Source: Pseudoalteromonas luteoviolacea NCIMB 1942 (GTDB lineage Bacteria; Pseudomonadota; Gammaproteobacteria; Enterobacterales; Alteromonadaceae). Taken from it: a stretch of 64,000 nucleotides of DNA. Every line of letters begins with the position of its first letter. Within the stretch, counting starts at the first letter, position 1. This document shows positions 37,986 to 48,428 of the stretch, piece by piece. The notes under the pieces were generated by a model that searched no databases, was not told where the DNA came from, and was given only the letters and a program-made list of their open reading frames with translations. The position numbers and the translations under genes were made by a program. The stretch lies in the NCBI RefSeq assembly GCF_001625595.1, contig NZ_AUXT01000147.1, positions 1 to 64,000 of the forward strand, read 5' to 3'.

Positions 37986-39041
37986 ATGACCGTAAATAAT
38001 TGGATTAAGATTTATAACGAATCGAATATCAACGAGTACACTTCTACACGCGAAAATGAAACCCGCTTCTGGCAATCGCTTTCTTTTTTACAAGTACAAA
38101 ATGAATTTTCTCAAGCCTTAAAAGATGCAGCGCAGTTTGGCATCAAGTATGTACTCGTTGCCATTAATGAAGACATTGGTCCACGTGGCAACTGTGGCAA
38201 TGGCGGCGCAACAGATGGCTGGTTTGCGTTTTTAAAACGCTTTTTAAATTTACCTTGTAACCAATTTTTGAAACCAGACAACGTGCTACTTCTTGGTGAA
38301 GTTATCACGGTCGATCTACAAGCAAAAAGTGAACATATAGACAATCGCACTGCGGATGGTTTAGAACAGCTTCGTACTTTGTGTGAAGAGCTGGATCAAC
38401 GTGTTAGTGGTGTTTTACAGGCAATATTTGATGCGGGCCTTGAGCCTATCGTTATTGGCGGAGGACACAATAACAGCTATGGGTTGCTTAAAGCACTATC
38501 ACAAAGCCAAAAGGTACCTTGCCAAGCGATAAACTTTGACCCGCATGCAGACTTCAGAGCATTAGAAGGACGTCATTCAGGTAACGGCTTTAGCTACGCA
38601 CACAACGCAGGCTTTCTAGACAATTATCATATCGTGGGCATGCATGAACAAAAAAATAATGACACCATTGTAAGTGCTTTAACTCAAGCAGGGTTCACGT
38701 ACACGAGCTATCAGGATATTTTGGTTTCACGTCAAGTAAGCTTGACCGATGCCATTAAGCCCGCGCTAAAACGCTTTGATCAATCTCGTCCACTAGGCGT
38801 TGAGGTCGACGTAGATGCCATTTCTGGTATGCCAGTCAGCGCATATACCAATTGTGGCTTCAGCGTGAACGATGCCGAGCACTTTGTCTATCAAAGCGCA
38901 CTCCAACCCAATGCAAAATACCTTCATTTGTGTGAAGCAGCCCCCGCCAACCACCCTCAAGGTAAGCAGCAAGGTGACATCGAAGCCGGACAAGTGCTCT
39001 CAGGTTTAGTGTGTAGTTACCTTAGAGCAAAACAGAACTAA
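37986..39041 (+). CDS. hutG: Formimidoylglutamase, arginase superfamily (HutG)
   Basis: A 351-residue ureohydrolase-fold enzyme. The manganese-binding motifs are GGGHNNSYG, NFDPHADFR and EVDVDAISGMP. Nearby hutI and hutC support N-formimidoylglutamate as the substrate, the last step of histidine degradation to glutamate and formamide. It is longer than average HutG, with an extra N-terminal segment; agmatinase or arginase activity cannot be excluded from sequence alone. It converges on the GGDEF-EAL gene with a 4-base overlap. Confidence 0.82.
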   Translation: MTVNNWIKIYNESNINEYTSTRENETRFWQSLSFLQVQNEFSQALKDAAQFGIKYVLVAINEDIGPRGNCGNGGATDGWFAFLKRFLNLPCNQFLKPDNVLLLGEVITVDLQAKSEHIDNRTADGLEQLRTLCEELDQRVSGVLQAIFDAGLEPIVIGGGHNNSYGLLKALSQSQKVPCQAINFDPHADFRALEGRHSGNGFSYAHNAGFLDNYHIVGMHEQKNNDTIVSALTQAGFTYTSYQDILVSRQVSLTDAIKPALKRFDQSRPLGVEVDVDAISGMPVSAYTNCGFSVNDAEHFVYQSALQPNAKYLHLCEAAPANHPQGKQQGDIEAGQVLSGLVCSYLRAKQN

Positions 39042-40882
39042 TCAATATCGGTCGCACTCGATGGGTCTTCTATCGGGTGCTCCCAACGCCATTGTTTGAG
39101 CCAACTTATCATTCCGATACTACTCAACGGCCTGGTAAATAAATAGCCTTGAGCAGCAAATGCATTCAGGCTGTGCGCGAATTGCAATTGCTCTTGAGAT
39201 TCGACGCCTTCACAGATCACCTTACACTCTTGGACGTTTTGCATTTCTACAATGCCGCGCACTACTGCTTTAAAGTTACCTTGGCTTTGATTTGGTGTGG
39301 TGAGGGAGCGGCCAAGCTTTACGTAATCCACTTCTAATTTAGGTAACTTGGCTAGCAATAATGGCGACTCACCAAAACCATCAACACACAATCTCACTCC
39401 CATCGTACGGAGTCTTGCCACCATAGCGATACCCTGCGGATCTAGCGTGGTAAACATTTGGGAAGGACACTCAATGATGATATCTTGCGGCAACAATTGA
39501 TGTTCAACTAACACCCTGTCGACAAACTCGATAAATTCTTCGTGTAGCATCTCTGGGCCGAATAAGTTAATGCCCAGCGGCATTTGGATCCCTTCTACCC
39601 TCAGAGCCAAGGCTATTTCTGCTGCACGTTCAATTACATATTGCGCCAACGGCAACGCTAAACCTGCAATTCGGATATCATCGATAAACTTACTAGCAGC
39701 AAGTATCCCCTGTTTCGGATGCTGCCAACGCAACAGTAATTCGACATATTCAATGTCGCCATCACTATTGCGAACGATAGGTTGAAAATACAACTCAAGT
39801 TCGTTTTTAAAATCTATATGTGCCAACTCAGCCAACCGCGCTTGCTGCTCTAAGCGATCGACCTGCATCTTCTGCTCATACGGAGAAATGACTTTTTCAG
39901 GCGAACTATCCAGTGCTAAAAACGCGCAGGTTAGTAAGTCGTCAAACTGCCCAAGCTCCTCGTCACAATTAACAAAACTCGCGCGAGCACTTACCTCAAT
40001 AATGCAATTCCCCACATTAAATGGCTTTAACGTACTTTCTATTATCTCGGCACAGAGGTGCTCGTGAAGATGCTTTTGATTCGCCAAACTGCACACAAAA
40101 ACAAAGTGCAATCCACCTAAATGCGCAAGTCGAGCAACCTCATTACCTATCGCAATAGGCATAACATCATGACTTTGCAAATACTGTTTCATCCTATTTG
40201 CAGACTGCGCAAGTAATAAGTCACCAAATTCACGACCGAGATGAAAGTTAACCTGCTGGAAGCCCTCAAGCCGGATCATCACTAGCATAGCTGTGCCAGG
40301 CGCACTGGCACGGTATTCGTTAAAAGTCTCTCTCACGCCCGCGCGGTCAGGCAAACCCAATATGTCGCTGTTGGGCATTTGTTGAGGTTCGACAGAAGCG
40401 GGGGTATCTGCATTGGGAGAAGGTAAAAACAGTTCACTTACAAAGATAGGTAAAATGGCGATAACGACATAGATCTCTGGCAAGTACCACCAGAAATGGG
40501 ACAGTATCAACAAGGTTGCACTAACTGAGCACAAGGCTGCCGCCACTATGTACCACCCCTGACCAAGTCTATCGCTTTGCCAAATATGCAGAAGCAATAG
40601 TACAACCAAACTGTACAGGGCCAAATCACCAATAGCGGCAAGGACAGCCAGACAACCTGCCCCCAAAAGAGCATGTATGATTCGGTTAACAGCAAAGTGA
40701 GAGCGAGCAATCGCGACTAAACTTAGACTCATTACTGTGCCTGCAAAGAACGCATTCATGAGCCCAGGTTGCCAAGCATCGGCAAGCGATAACTTTGACA
40801 AAGCGGTACTGGCACATACCGGTAAAATCATACACGCCATACTTAACGCACAGATCCACTTTGCAGACATCACTCTTGCCAT
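39038..40882 (-). CDS. Membrane protein with degenerate GGDEF and EAL domains
   Basis: A 614-residue protein. Several membrane helices lie in residues 10-150. The GGDEF domain (about 175-330) has lost its active-site motif (GGLHF in place of GGDEF). The EAL domain (about 355-600) keeps the metal Glu (VELLLRW), Asn (INLF), Glu (IIEC) and EGVE but has DGFG for DDFG and VKLG for LKID, so a catalytically poor c-di-GMP phosphodiesterase or a ligand-binding effector is likely. The gene lies 25 bases after hutI on the same strand and is probably read from the hutI promoter. Confidence 0.85.
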   Translation of the reverse strand: MARVMSAKWICALSMACMILPVCASTALSKLSLADAWQPGLMNAFFAGTVMSLSLVAIARSHFAVNRIIHALLGAGCLAVLAAIGDLALYSLVVLLLLHIWQSDRLGQGWYIVAAALCSVSATLLILSHFWWYLPEIYVVIAILPIFVSELFLPSPNADTPASVEPQQMPNSDILGLPDRAGVRETFNEYRASAPGTAMLVMIRLEGFQQVNFHLGREFGDLLLAQSANRMKQYLQSHDVMPIAIGNEVARLAHLGGLHFVFVCSLANQKHLHEHLCAEIIESTLKPFNVGNCIIEVSARASFVNCDEELGQFDDLLTCAFLALDSSPEKVISPYEQKMQVDRLEQQARLAELAHIDFKNELELYFQPIVRNSDGDIEYVELLLRWQHPKQGILAASKFIDDIRIAGLALPLAQYVIERAAEIALALRVEGIQMPLGINLFGPEMLHEEFIEFVDRVLVEHQLLPQDIIIECPSQMFTTLDPQGIAMVARLRTMGVRLCVDGFGESPLLLAKLPKLEVDYVKLGRSLTTPNQSQGNFKAVVRGIVEMQNVQECKVICEGVESQEQLQFAHSLNAFAAQGYLFTRPLSSIGMISWLKQWRWEHPIEDPSSATDID

Positions 40883-40907
40883 TACTCAATCACTTTTTAC
40901 TTCATTA

Positions 40908-42131
40908 TTATTGAATAAGTCTACCCGATATCCACAGATTTAACAGATCGTTTACGCCAAATTGGTAACTTAATTCAGCAGGGTGTTGTATTTGCCACAT
41001 CGCAATGTCTGCTTTGCAGCCCACTTTCAGCACACCGCGGTCCTGAAGTCCAAGTGCTTGAGCTGCATGCCTTGTTGCACCAAGCAGAGCTTCTTCAGGT
41101 GTCATTTTAAATAAAGTACACGCCATATTAAGCATCAAACGCAATGAACATAGTGGCGCAGTGCCTGGGTTAAAGTCACTGGCGATAGCAATCGGCACAC
41201 CATGTTTACGCAATAATTCAATTGGTGGATATTGTGTTTCTCTCAAGAAATAAAATGCACCAGGCAAAATAACGGCAACAGTGCCAGATTTTGCCATTGC
41301 CATTACACCGCGCTCATCTAAATATTCAATATGATCGGCAGAGAGGCCATTAAATTCAGCAACTAGCTCACTGCCATGCTGATTTGATAATTGCTCGGCA
41401 TGGCACTTTACTTTTAATCCAAGCTCAGTCGCGCGTTCAAATACTCGTTTGGTCTGCGCATGACTAAAGCCTACATTTTCACAGAATACATCCACTGCAT
41501 CCGCTAAATTACGCTCAGCAACCAAAGGCAGCATTTCGTCACACACTAAATCGATGTAGCCATCACTATCACCTTTATATTCGGGTGGTAAGGCATGCGC
41601 ACCGAGAAATGTACTTTGGACTTGAACAGGATGATGTTCATCCAGTATTTGGTTTACTTCTAGTAATTTAAGTTCAGTTTCCGTATCTAATCCATACCCT
41701 GATTTACTTTCAACGGTAGTCACTCCCTCACGTAACAATGCGTTTAAGCGCTCTTTAGCAGCAACAAACAACATTTCTTTAGATGCTTGGCGTGTCGCTT
41801 TTACGGTTGTAGCAATCCCCCCGCCCTGCTCTGCTATTTCTTGGTATGACACTCCATTTAAGCGCTTTTCAAATTCCTCAGCACGAGAGCCCGCAAATAA
41901 GATATGTGTATGGCAATCGATTAAGCCGGGTGTTAACCACGCACCTTTAGCTGAAATCACAGGGGTAGACAGCGCGTCAAACTCAGGCAAATCAGATTCT
42001 TTCCCAAGCCAAACTATGGTGTCGCCCTCAATCATAACTGCACCATTTTCAATCACACCATATGCACCTTCGATTTGCGCATCCATTGTCGCAATATTTG
42101 CATTAGTTATCACTAAATCTACATTGATCAC
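40908..42131 (-). CDS. hutI: Imidazolonepropionase
   Basis: A 407-residue metal-dependent amidohydrolase, third step of histidine degradation. [10 protein letters not shown] holds the first metal ligands, [13 protein letters not shown] and CHAEQLSN the next, and IASDFNPGT a late Asp. The length fits the family. It is divergent from hutC with a palindromic operator between. hutH and hutU are not in this window. Confidence 0.96.
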   Translation of the reverse strand: MINVDLVITNANIATMDAQIEGAYGVIENGAVMIEGDTIVWLGKESDLPEFDALSTPVISAKGAWLTPGLIDCHTHILFAGSRAEEFEKRLNGVSYQEIAEQGGGIATTVKATRQASKEMLFVAAKERLNALLREGVTTVESKSGYGLDTETELKLLEVNQILDEHHPVQVQSTFLGAHALPPEYKGDSDGYIDLVCDEMLPLVAERNLADAVDVFCENVGFSHAQTKRVFERATELGLKVKCHAEQLSNQHGSELVAEFNGLSADHIEYLDERGVMAMAKSGTVAVILPGAFYFLRETQYPPIELLRKHGVPIAIASDFNPGTAPLCSLRLMLNMACTLFKMTPEEALLGATRHAAQALGLQDRGVLKVGCKADIAMWQIQHPAELSYQFGVNDLLNLWISGRLIQ

Positions 42132-42177
42132 TGTCTATACTCAGTTGGATAAAATTAATACGAGTTTAGCAAGAATA

Positions 42178-42191
42178 CTTGTATATACAAG
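42178..42191. promoter_or_regulatory. HutC operator between hutI and hutC
   Basis: CTTGTATATACAAG is a perfect 14-base palindrome of the HutC-type operator (core TGTATATACA), in the 109-base space between the divergent genes. Confidence 0.85.
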
Positions 42192-42240
42192 ATAAGTGTG
42201 CCACCTTTATGAGTAACCTTTGAATTAGTGGCTGCGAAGC

Positions 42241-42951
42241 GTGACCGAACAACCTAAATTTGCACAGATAAAACAATATATTATCGAGAATATTCGCGCT
42301 GGTGCTTGGCAAGAGCATCAACGGGTTCCCTCTGAAAATGAGTTATCTGAGCAGTTTCAGGTTAGTAGAATGACAGCTAGGCGTGCGCTAAGTGAACTGA
42401 CAGAAAGTGGTGTGCTCACTCGCAGTCAGGGACTGGGTACATTTGTTGCTAGTTTCAAATCTCAGTCTTCACTACTGGAGATCCGCAATATCGCAGATGA
42501 AGTGAAAGAACGAGGCGGCGATTATACCTGTATTGTGCTGTCGTTGGAGTCAATTGCCGCAATTGCGCCGATTGCCATTGCGCTAGGCGTTGAAATGGAC
42601 AGCTTAATTTACCGCAGCGTTATCGTTCACAATGAGAATGACGCCCCACTGCAAGTAGAAGAACGCTTCGTCAACCCTGCACTCGCGCATCAATATCTAC
42701 AACAAGACTATAGCAACACAACTCCCCATGAATATCTCACACAAGTTGCACCACTGACAGAAGCAAGGCACACCGTCGAGGCCATTATGCCAAACGAAGA
42801 GATCTGCCAATGGCTGGGTATGTTCAATGAAGAGCCATGCCTTCAAGTGATCCGAAGAACATGGTCATCACAGGGGATCGTAAGCTTTGCTCGATTGATT
42901 TCACCGGGTAGTAAATATCGCTTAGGCGGCCACTTAACCTTTAAAAAGTAG
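42241..42951 (+). CDS. hutC: Histidine utilisation repressor HutC (GntR family)
   Basis: A 236-residue regulator: winged-helix GntR domain (about 1-72, with VPSENELSEQFQVSRMTARRAL) and a UTRA ligand domain (about 90-232). It should repress hut genes until urocanate binds. The start is GTG at 42241; no strong ribosome binding site is visible. Divergent from hutI. Confidence 0.94.
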   Translation: MTEQPKFAQIKQYIIENIRAGAWQEHQRVPSENELSEQFQVSRMTARRALSELTESGVLTRSQGLGTFVASFKSQSSLLEIRNIADEVKERGGDYTCIVLSLESIAAIAPIAIALGVEMDSLIYRSVIVHNENDAPLQVEERFVNPALAHQYLQQDYSNTTPHEYLTQVAPLTEARHTVEAIMPNEEICQWLGMFNEEPCLQVIRRTWSSQGIVSFARLISPGSKYRLGGHLTFKK

Positions 42952-42990
42952 CCATATGGGAAACGTAAAGTTTACGGCCAATTCAATCAC

Positions 42991-43752
42991 CTAAATATCA
43001 TTGTTATAACTGAAGCCAAGCTGACACACCGCAGAGCCATCAATTATGCGCTTAGACTTAACCTCACTATTATACGTCGGTGGTATACTGCCATAGTCCT
43101 CGCAATGCTTTTGATAGTAGTCCTGCTTAGTAGGATGGGCGGGGTGGCATAAGTTGTAGATATCTTGCGCGTTTGACCAATTTTCTAAGATGCACAATAG
43201 ACCATTCACCGCATCTTGTTGATGCAGCATATTAACGCTGGCTTGAGATGAGCTAGATAACTGTTTGCCAGATATAAACCGCCCTGGTTCTCTTTGTGGC
43301 CCGACTAATCCAGCTAAACGCACAATTTTACCACTTGCACTACGTACCAAATCTTCAGCGCATTGCAAAACTTGTTGGCGCGTCGAATCGCGCTCAGCTA
43401 ATGTGGCATGCTCTGTGTATACGCCATCAGCGGTACCATAAACGGCAGTCGAAGAACACAGGATAAAACCTTTACACTCCATGTTTCGAGCCGTCGTAAG
43501 CGCATGTTGTAAAGTATCCAAATAATTACTGTCTGCTTGGCGCATACGTGGGGGGATCGCACAAACCCAATATGCATCTGTCAAAGTTAGTGTATGGTGG
43601 AGCCCAGAATCGGTTAGACAAAATGCGCTTACCTGCGCTTGGCTATCAGCGGTTCTGCGTGTCGCTTCCACTTGCCACCCGGCTAATTTCGCCTCTTGTG
43701 AGAGTGCGTTTCCCAGCCAACCGGCTCCTAAAACGACCAACTTATTACTCAT
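42991..43752 (-). CDS. NAD(P)-binding SDR/epimerase-like protein (YeeZ type)
   Basis: A 253-residue Rossmann-fold protein. The dinucleotide motif VLGAGWLGNAL is at the N terminus, and SSTAVYG gives an epimerase-like active-site segment (Ser and Tyr). It resembles the atypical SDR proteins of the YeeZ group, whose substrates are unknown. It converges on hutC with 39 bases between and has no evident link to histidine use. Confidence 0.78.
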   Translation of the reverse strand: MSNKLVVLGAGWLGNALSQEAKLAGWQVEATRRTADSQAQVSAFCLTDSGLHHTLTLTDAYWVCAIPPRMRQADSNYLDTLQHALTTARNMECKGFILCSSTAVYGTADGVYTEHATLAERDSTRQQVLQCAEDLVRSASGKIVRLAGLVGPQREPGRFISGKQLSSSSQASVNMLHQQDAVNGLLCILENWSNAQDIYNLCHPAHPTKQDYYQKHCEDYGSIPPTYNSEVKSKRIIDGSAVCQLGFSYNNDI

Positions 43753-44012
43753 AATATTTTCTTATATTTACCTAAAGTAGGTCACAATGTTAGTACAGAA
43801 GTTATTAAATTTCTATCCGCGCTTTCTCAGCTTTAGGTTATAAATATGATGTAGTAATTTGATGATTCTGTACTATTTTTTTATTCAACAAGTGAAGATA
43901 TGATGATTGTACATGATCTCACACTGGCTGAACCTTAACCATTTATGGTAGCCAATTAAGATGAGATATGGTTTTATTATGCTAGTTGCTGTCCCAATAA
44001 AAAGAATATGTC

Positions 44013-46043
44013 ATGTTTGAAAACTTATCTCTTCGTAAAAAAATTCTCATTTTAATCGGTGGTACAATATCGGTACTTCTGACCCTTGCTTCAACTTACT
44101 TTGTTAATCATATAGCAACAATCTCTCGCCAAGGTATTGAGCGCGAAGCTCAGAGCTATTTGTATTCAGAAAAACTCTCAATGGAGTCATTTTTTGCTCA
44201 ATACGGTAAGGTTGTAGAAACCTTTGTTACGAATCCACACAACATCAACTGGTTCGATAATTACAGTGAACGTGAAAGAGATTTGACCAACGACAAGGGT
44301 TATGACGAGGTCAATGAAGACTTCATTCGTATCAGTAAAAGTGATGAAAATATTCTTTCAGCCTTTATGGCATCAGCACGCACGGGCGAATATTTTAAAG
44401 AGAATGAGCGTACTTCAAACTTCACTGATGGCCGTCCTTATCATGCCTATAAACGTCCTTGGTGGCAGGATGCATTAAGCCATGGGAAACTCTATGTTGG
44501 AGCATTATCTGTTGATATCACTACCGGTGATGTATCTGCCGTTGTGCAGCAACCAATTTATAATAAACAAGGCGAACTGGTTGCGGTCGGCGGAGTCGAT
44601 TTACAGATTAACCGGATCAGTGCCATGGTCGAAGAAATTCAGTTTGATGGCGAAGGTTATGGATTCTTACTCGACCATGACCTGAAAGTAGTGCACCTTT
44701 CAAAGCGCACTGGTCACTCTTTATCAACGACAGACTCAGAACCAAAGGGTAAAGAAGGGTTAGCTGGCTTAGAACAACAGTTTCAGGACACTTCAGGCTT
44801 TAGCGAATTAACCCGCTCCATCAGCAACCAAGATTCAGGCACCGCAGTTGTCACGCTAAAAGGGCAGGATTACTACGTTGTATTCAATAGTGTCAAATTG
44901 GATACACCAGTTCTTGATTGGCATGTGGGTATTTTAATCCCTGTAAGCTTAATTGATGAGCCCGTGGACAATGCTGTGACCAGCACGGTGACTGCCGTGA
45001 TCATTATCTTGACTATCATTGTTGCCATGATTCTTATTGCAGCGCAGATGATCACACGCCCTATCATTACACTAACTGACGCAATGCGTGACATTGCCAC
45101 CGGTGAAGGGGATCTTACGCGACGTATCAACATCAATAGTACAGATGAAGTCGGTCAGCTCGCTATGCACATGAATACCTTTATTGATAAGTTGCGTGCC
45201 ATGATGATAGACACAGCTGCACAGGCTGAACAATTGAGTGGCGCATCAGCGCAACTGCGCGACGTTTCGAACAATACCAATACTGAGATCCAGCAAGAGA
45301 AAGAGCAAGTTGATAGCGTCTCTGCTGCAGTTACAGAGATGGCCGCGACCGTCACCGAAATATCACGTAATGCACACGAGACTAACCGCGCGTCAGACTT
45401 AGTACAAAGCATGACAAACGATGGAGCTGAACGCTCTAGTCAAGCGCAAGAAGTGATGACTGAACTTGCATGTCACATTGGTGAAGCAGCTAGGGTTGTT
45501 GAAGGCTTAGAACAAGAAACCAGTAACATTGGCGCAGTTATAGACGTCATCAATGGCATTGCTGAGCAGACAAACCTACTTGCGCTTAACGCCGCTATTG
45601 AAGCAGCTAGAGCAGGTGAACAAGGCCGAGGCTTTGCAGTTGTAGCCGATGAAGTGAGAAGTCTAGCCAGTCGTACGCAAGAGTCGACCGATGATATTCG
45701 CAATATGATTTCTAAGTTACAGCAAATTGCACAACAAGCTTCAACTATGATGCAACAGGGTCAAGAAAGAGCACAAAGCTCTGTTGAGCAAACACAAGAA
45801 GTACTCGACGCGCTTCGTAATATCACTGAGTCCGTCAATACAGTGCAAGATCAAAGTCATCAAATCGCGACGTCAACCGAAGAGCAAACAGTTGTCGCGG
45901 AAGACATCAATAACAGCTTAAATGCGATTAACGACTTAGTGAATAGCACAGCCAATCATGCCCACCTCCTAGCAGATGAGGCACGAGATCTAAACGATCT
46001 GGCTAAGGCACTGAACGCGACCGTTAATCAATTTAAACTTTAA
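44013..46043 (+). CDS. Methyl-accepting chemotaxis protein with dCache sensor domain
   Basis: A 676-residue chemoreceptor. Membrane helices are at about 11-31 and 325-347. The periplasmic part has the double-Cache pattern ([34 protein letters not shown] and AVGGVDLQI). HAMP with [11 protein letters not shown], then the signalling tip [20 protein letters not shown]. dCache receptors commonly bind amino acids or polyamines; the ligand here is unknown. Confidence 0.93.
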   Translation: MFENLSLRKKILILIGGTISVLLTLASTYFVNHIATISRQGIEREAQSYLYSEKLSMESFFAQYGKVVETFVTNPHNINWFDNYSERERDLTNDKGYDEVNEDFIRISKSDENILSAFMASARTGEYFKENERTSNFTDGRPYHAYKRPWWQDALSHGKLYVGALSVDITTGDVSAVVQQPIYNKQGELVAVGGVDLQINRISAMVEEIQFDGEGYGFLLDHDLKVVHLSKRTGHSLSTTDSEPKGKEGLAGLEQQFQDTSGFSELTRSISNQDSGTAVVTLKGQDYYVVFNSVKLDTPVLDWHVGILIPVSLIDEPVDNAVTSTVTAVIIILTIIVAMILIAAQMITRPIITLTDAMRDIATGEGDLTRRININSTDEVGQLAMHMNTFIDKLRAMMIDTAAQAEQLSGASAQLRDVSNNTNTEIQQEKEQVDSVSAAVTEMAATVTEISRNAHETNRASDLVQSMTNDGAERSSQAQEVMTELACHIGEAARVVEGLEQETSNIGAVIDVINGIAEQTNLLALNAAIEAARAGEQGRGFAVVADEVRSLASRTQESTDDIRNMISKLQQIAQQASTMMQQGQERAQSSVEQTQEVLDALRNITESVNTVQDQSHQIATSTEEQTVVAEDINNSLNAINDLVNSTANHAHLLADEARDLNDLAKALNATVNQFKL

Positions 46044-46393
46044 AAAATTAGGCGTGCAGGTTAGCACTGCACGCCCTCACTCTCGTTCTTGAATTAACCA
46101 CCAATCAAATAAACTTCAACTCAGCCCCAAACAAAGCGCACAATAATCCATCACTGAAGTAGATTTACTTTCCAACTTCAATCAAAAACACCATTACTAT
46201 CAAATACTAACAGAAAAGTAAAAACTATTGATTGGAGTCAAATAATTTCACCTTGATTTCACCAATTGGGTATTTTTTTTCACCCGATAAATAATATGAT
46301 CCTATTGCAATATTTACACTAAACTATTCATAGGGAAGTCTATCTTTCCACTCATTTTTCATCAACAGCTTAACTTAAACATAAGGCTTTTAA
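46044..46393. other. Intergenic region between two chemoreceptor genes, with a hairpin
   Basis: GGCGTGCAG and CTGCACGCC (46051-46075) form a strong hairpin, likely the end signal of the upstream receptor although no T run follows. A sigma-28-like CCCGATAA is at 46283-46290 without a good -35. The rest is AT-rich with no gene. Confidence 0.55.
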
Positions 46394-48325
46394 ATGGTTA
46401 AAAACTGGCGGCTAAACCAACAGCTTAATAGCGCTTTCGGCGTGATGATTTTTATGATGTTAATCCTCTCTATTGTTGCATATTGGGGTTTAAGTTCTGG
46501 GTACACAAACTTTGTCGAATACCGTACAAAGGCAAGAGACAGCACCCTAGCTGGGCGTATTCAAGCAAACTTGCTGGAAGTGAGGTTACAAGCGGGTAAA
46601 TATTTAAAGCAACAAAGCCCAGCAGCTATCAATCAGTTTAATCAACGCTTAGCATTGCTAGAGCAATTAATGGCTGAAGCGAAAACCCAATTTAAAGACC
46701 CTGCACAATTACAAGTGATTGAGCGTAGTCAACAACAGGTGGAACGTTACAAAAAAAGCTTTGATAACATTGAGACATTATTCGAGCGTCGTCATCAAGT
46801 CGTCAATGACGTCTTAAATGTCCGTGGTCCACAACTAGATAATTTGCTGAGAGACATGATCCGCGACTCGCAATCACTGTCAGACGTAAGAAACTTCAGT
46901 ACACTGCGTGGACTACTACAACAAGGCCGCTTATCGACAAATAAATTTTTGGTTACCAACGCACAAAAAGATTATCAGGTAGCAAAACAAAGTTTCGATA
47001 CATTAAAAGCCCAGTTTCAAAAAACCTTAGGGCTGAGCTCGGCACGAGCTAGTGTAGAATTTGGACAAGCACTCAAAGCCTATCAAGATGGACAGGAAGC
47101 GGTTTACCAAGTGATAACTGAGCGCAACCAACAGATCTCACAAGTGTTAGACACCATAGGTCCAAAGGTCGCTACCCAATTGGAGAACATAAAACTGGAC
47201 ATCAAAGCAGTACAAGATCAATTAGGCCCCGTTGTGCAATCAGCCAGTGCTAATTCTAAATTTACCATTGTCGCCTTTGCGAGTTTAATTATCCTGCTTG
47301 GCATATTTTTTAGTTGGTACATCAGCAAAATTATTAAGCTACCAATTGGAGGCGAGCCACGAGAAATAGAGGCCATAGCCAGAAAGATTGCCGCTGGCGA
47401 TTTAACAGTGCAGTTCAACCATCAAGCTAACAGCACTGGAATTTATCAAGCAATGGCCAGCATGGTGCAAAATCTACGAGAGTTTATTGAGCAAATCCAC
47501 CAATCGACCGGCACCCTTGCCGACACATCTCAAACGATGAGTACGATTACAACACAGGCTAAGCATGGTGCAGAGCAACAAATGGCACAGCTTGAGTACA
47601 CTGACAGAGCAATGGATGAAATGACAGAAACCGTTTCAGAAATTACGCGTAGTACCCAGTCAGCAGCTGATACTGCCACCTCAACAGAACAGACTTCAAA
47701 ACAGGGATTGCAGGCAGTTTCAGAAACGCGCAGCGCGATTTCAACACTTAAAGAAGACATTAATAATGTTAGTCTGACCATTTCTAGTTTGGCTGATGAG
47801 ACTCAGTCTGTGGGGTCAATTTTAGATGTCATTAGAGGCATTGCCGATCAAACTAACTTGCTTGCTCTTAACGCCGCAATTGAGGCTGCTCGAGCTGGTG
47901 AGCAAGGCCGTGGTTTTGCAGTTGTTGCAGATGAAGTACGCAGCCTAGCAAGTCGCACGCAACAAAGCACCGAAGAAATTCAGGCCATGATTTCGCGCTT
48001 ACAGCAGGAAGCCCAGCGCTCTGTTGAATTAATGAGTAATAACGTTAATAACGCCGAGATCACGGCTCAGCGTGTACATGAAACAGGTCAAGCACTGGAG
48101 CACGTATCTGATTCAGTCGTCTCTATTCGCGATATGAGCATTCAAATAGCCAGCGCGACTGAACAACAAAATGCCGTTACTCAACAAATATCTGAGGGTG
48201 TCAGGGAAGTTACCAATACGGCCAAAGAAACAGCCCAAGGTGCGGAGAAGTCGTCCAGAGATGCAGAGCAACTTGCAAAATTAGCGGAAGAGCTAGCGAC
48301 AACAGCGAAGCGCTATCAACTTTAA
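46394..48325 (+). CDS. Methyl-accepting chemotaxis protein, helical-bundle sensor
   Basis: A 643-residue chemoreceptor. Membrane helices are at about 13-34 and 293-314; the roughly 260 residues between are almost all helical, rich in Gln and Arg, with no Cache or PAS signature. HAMP begins [24 protein letters not shown], followed by the signalling hairpin [20 protein letters not shown]. It may be an HBM-like or four-helix-bundle receptor. The ligand is unknown. Confidence 0.92.
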   Translation: MVKNWRLNQQLNSAFGVMIFMMLILSIVAYWGLSSGYTNFVEYRTKARDSTLAGRIQANLLEVRLQAGKYLKQQSPAAINQFNQRLALLEQLMAEAKTQFKDPAQLQVIERSQQQVERYKKSFDNIETLFERRHQVVNDVLNVRGPQLDNLLRDMIRDSQSLSDVRNFSTLRGLLQQGRLSTNKFLVTNAQKDYQVAKQSFDTLKAQFQKTLGLSSARASVEFGQALKAYQDGQEAVYQVITERNQQISQVLDTIGPKVATQLENIKLDIKAVQDQLGPVVQSASANSKFTIVAFASLIILLGIFFSWYISKIIKLPIGGEPREIEAIARKIAAGDLTVQFNHQANSTGIYQAMASMVQNLREFIEQIHQSTGTLADTSQTMSTITTQAKHGAEQQMAQLEYTDRAMDEMTETVSEITRSTQSAADTATSTEQTSKQGLQAVSETRSAISTLKEDINNVSLTISSLADETQSVGSILDVIRGIADQTNLLALNAAIEAARAGEQGRGFAVVADEVRSLASRTQQSTEEIQAMISRLQQEAQRSVELMSNNVNNAEITAQRVHETGQALEHVSDSVVSIRDMSIQIASATEQQNAVTQQISEGVREVTNTAKETAQGAEKSSRDAEQLAKLAEELATTAKRYQL

Positions 48326-48333
48326 AATATACA

Positions 48334-48364
48334 ACAAATGTAAGGCTACTGGCCTTACATTTGT
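48334..48364 (+). terminator. Terminator hairpin after the second chemoreceptor gene
   Basis: ACAAATGTAAGGC, a 5-base loop and GCCTTACATTTGT: a perfect 13-bp stem 8 bases after the stop codon. Confidence 0.7.
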
Positions 48365-48379
48365 CTACTAATCGCCCAC

Positions 48380-48393
48380 TTGAGTCAGATCAA
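48380..48393. promoter_or_regulatory. FNR/EtrA-type box upstream of hemN
   Basis: TTGAG-TCAG-ATCAA differs from the FNR consensus TTGAT-N4-ATCAA at one position and lies about 36-60 bases before the candidate starts of hemN, an oxygen-regulated gene in related bacteria. Confidence 0.75.
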
Positions 48394-48428
48394 ACTTTAC
48401 TTTAGCCCACGCAATTATAATTCATAAT

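Noticed and set aside
37986..39041. Agmatinase instead of HutG
   Set aside because: The metal motifs fit either, but hutI, hutC and the HutC operator close by favour formimidoylglutamase. Kept as a stated alternative.
46283..46290. Sigma-28 promoter for the second chemoreceptor
   Set aside because: CCCGATAA fits the -10 but no TAAA lies at the required distance; mentioned only in the intergenic entry.
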